This document shows, piece after piece, positions 21,530 to 22,503 of a stretch of 22,503 nt of DNA. The translations under genes were made by a program, and so were the position numbers. The stretch is from NCBI GenBank assembly GCA_023474015.1, contig JAMCYN010000153.1, forward strand, positions 1 to 22,503, given 5' to 3'. This DNA is from Armatimonadota bacterium. GTDB lineage: Bacteria; Armatimonadota; UBA5829. Position 1 is the first letter of the stretch; each line of letters starts with the position of its first letter. The notes under the pieces were generated by a model. The model worked only from the letters and a program-made list of their open reading frames with translations, was not told the origin of the DNA and ran no database searches.

Positions 21530-22105
21530 TTACCCATTCAGCTTCTCCGCCAGCCACGCCAGGTTGTCGCCGAAACGGTCGATGGTCGCAAGACCTTCGG
21601 CATCATTCTCGACCTCGCCGGGAGTGCGTCCGAACGCGATATTCCAGTAGCTTGACCCGGGAACGATCATGTCGTTTATCGTAAACCAGAGTACGAGCTG
21701 CGCGTAAGTGAAGTTCTGACCAGCGCGGCGAGCGACCACTATCGGACCGCCAATCTTGCGCGAGAGGAAGTTGCCGTTTACACGGGAAACGTAACCTGCA
21801 CGGTCTAGAAGCGCGGTGATTTGCGCGGTGGCCGAGCCGAAATAGACCGGCGAGCCGACCACTATGACATCCGCTTCCCTGATGGCGTCGAGGACCCCCT
21901 GAAAGTCATCGCCCTTTTGCGCGCAGGCGCCGTCTTTACGCTCGGCGCAGACGCCGCAGGCTATGCAAGGCTTGATATCCTTGTCGCGCAGAGGGATGAA
22001 CTGCGTCTCGATTCCGGTGAGTTGAATCCGTCCAAGGCAGCGCTTGATAAGTATTTCGGTGTTTCCCCCGCCTCTGGGGCTTCCGCAAATTCCGATTGCT
22101 TTCAT
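21530..22105 (-). CDS. Iron-sulfur flavoprotein, NADPH-dependent FMN reductase family
   Basis: The protein has 191 residues with a flavodoxin-like fold. GICGSPRGGGNTE (5-17) is the FMN phosphate loop. A Cys motif CIACGVCAERKDGAC (Cys47, 50, 53, 61) has the compact spacing that holds a 4Fe-4S cluster in iron-sulfur flavoproteins. VVGSPVYFGSATAQITALLDR is the second flavin-contact region. Members transfer electrons between ferredoxin-like donors and acceptors, mainly in anaerobes or for oxygen detoxification; the partner here is unknown. GGAG lies about 9 bases before the ATG. The 5' region carries two palindromes that may be an operator. Its stop is seven bases from the convergent gp19-like gene. 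Confidence 0.92.
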   Translation of the reverse strand: MKAIGICGSPRGGGNTEILIKRCLGRIQLTGIETQFIPLRDKDIKPCIACGVCAERKDGACAQKGDDFQGVLDAIREADVIVVGSPVYFGSATAQITALLDRAGYVSRVNGNFLSRKIGGPIVVARRAGQNFTYAQLVLWFTINDMIVPGSSYWNIAFGRTPGEVENDAEGLATIDRFGDNLAWLAEKLNG

Positions 22106-22128
22106 TGGTGGTGCTCCATTCGATTAGT

Positions 22129-22151
22129 CACTACACATAGTGTTAGCTAAC
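22129..22151. promoter_or_regulatory. Two small palindromes upstream of the iron-sulfur flavoprotein gene
   Basis: CACTA (22129-22133) and TAGTG (22138-22142) form an inverted repeat with a 4-base gap. It abuts the perfect 10-bp palindrome GTTAGCTAAC (22142-22151). They sit 24-46 bases before the ATG, where an operator would act. No regulator gene is beside it. Confidence 0.4.
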
Positions 22152-22192
22152 CGATGACGCCTATCCTGCCGCAGATGGAACGGACTATTGTG

Positions 22193-22503
22193 TCAGCCCT
22201 TCATTACTTCGATCTCGTAGCCGTCGGGGTCGTTGATGAAGTAGAACAAATCGTTGACCGGCCCGGACTCGGGCCAGAACTCGATACCGAGCGGCTCCCA
22301 AAGCAGACGGAACTTGTGAAGGTCGGGAACGCTGAACGCGAAGTGGAAGATATCCTCGGGGAAGCTGAAGTCAGGAGAATCCGGCTGGTGGCAAAGCTCG
22401 ATATGGGTGTTGTTGCCCGGCAGTTCGATGAACGCGAGCCGGTTGCCCGCGGGCGACGTACTCTCCCGCACCTTTCGGAAGCCGAAGACCTCCGAGTAGA
22501 ACT
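22193..22503 (-). CDS. VOC superfamily (glyoxalase-like) protein, 3' part only
   Basis: The gene runs off the right edge; 103 codons of its C-terminal part are visible. The frame is open to the edge, and the first visible residues (FYSEVFGFRKV) are the standard VOC first-module helix, so the GTG at 22471 is internal. Metal-ligand positions typical of glyoxalase I and methylmalonyl-CoA epimerase are present: Glu in NTHIELCH, His in FHFAFSV and Glu in the end YEIEVMKG. The motif FYFINDPDGYEIEV is a classical VOC ending. Candidate activities are lactoylglutathione lyase or a related lyase/epimerase; the fragment does not decide. Confidence 0.88.
   Translation of the reverse strand, partial: FYSEVFGFRKVRESTSPAGNRLAFIELPGNNTHIELCHQPDSPDFSFPEDIFHFAFSVPDLHKFRLLWEPLGIEFWPESGPVNDLFYFINDPDGYEIEVMKG

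Noticed and set aside
22469..22471. GTG start of the VOC gene inside the window
   Set aside because: The frame is open to the window edge and upstream codons encode the conserved FYSEVFGF helix, so the true start is outside.

Overview
The window looks like a bacterial chromosome of the Armatimonadota type (inference, moderate confidence). Four observations support this: a PEP-CTERM sorting tail at the left edge, several large exported multidomain proteins, a Gram-positive-style LexA box (CGAAC-N4-GTTCG), and short tandem heptamer repeats in many intergenic gaps. No rRNA, tRNA, CRISPR array, transposase or integrase is visible. Coding density is high, and most non-coding DNA is promoter or repeat.

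Region 1 (1-6525) is surface and secreted protein country. It holds the tail of a PQQ-type beta-propeller PEP-CTERM protein, an exported coiled-coil/PKD-like protein translationally overlapped with an exported carbohydrate-binding-like protein, and on the minus strand a 1222-residue KP-43-type subtilase with a long modular C-terminus.

Region 2 (6828-12767) starts with a YjbQ-family protein on the plus strand. Five minus-strand genes follow, read right to left: a SorE-like medium-chain dehydrogenase with a duplicated Rossmann domain, a SrlD/SorD-like sorbitol-6-phosphate dehydrogenase, an SMC/RecF-like AAA ATPase, a Toprim-like DUF4276 protein, and a GH130 glycoside phosphorylase. The ATPase/Toprim pair resembles known two-gene ATPase-nuclease defence modules. 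It lies inside a sugar-metabolism gene run, coupled by 1-nt and 4-nt overlaps.

Region 3 (12940-15936) holds an FAD/NAD(P)H oxidoreductase and a SOS cassette. In the cassette a consensus sigma-70 promoter with a perfect LexA box in its spacer drives a small DUF6504-like gene and dinB (DNA polymerase IV). The small gene seems to be separated from its best start by a frameshift.

Region 4 (15937-19385) is a dense array of short hairpins and heptamer repeats, then an iron-uptake operon. The operon encodes a DtxR-FeoA fusion regulator behind a near-consensus DtxR box, then FeoB, then a FeoB-associated Cys-rich membrane protein.

Region 5 (19413-22503) holds a DUF4349 membrane protein, a divergent exported protein with two tail-tube (T4 gp19-like) domains, an iron-sulfur flavoprotein, and the end of a VOC/glyoxalase gene.

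The observations most worth following are the ATPase/Toprim pair, the exported gp19-like protein, the dehydrogenase with a duplicated Rossmann domain, and the family of heptamer repeats that hug stop codons.
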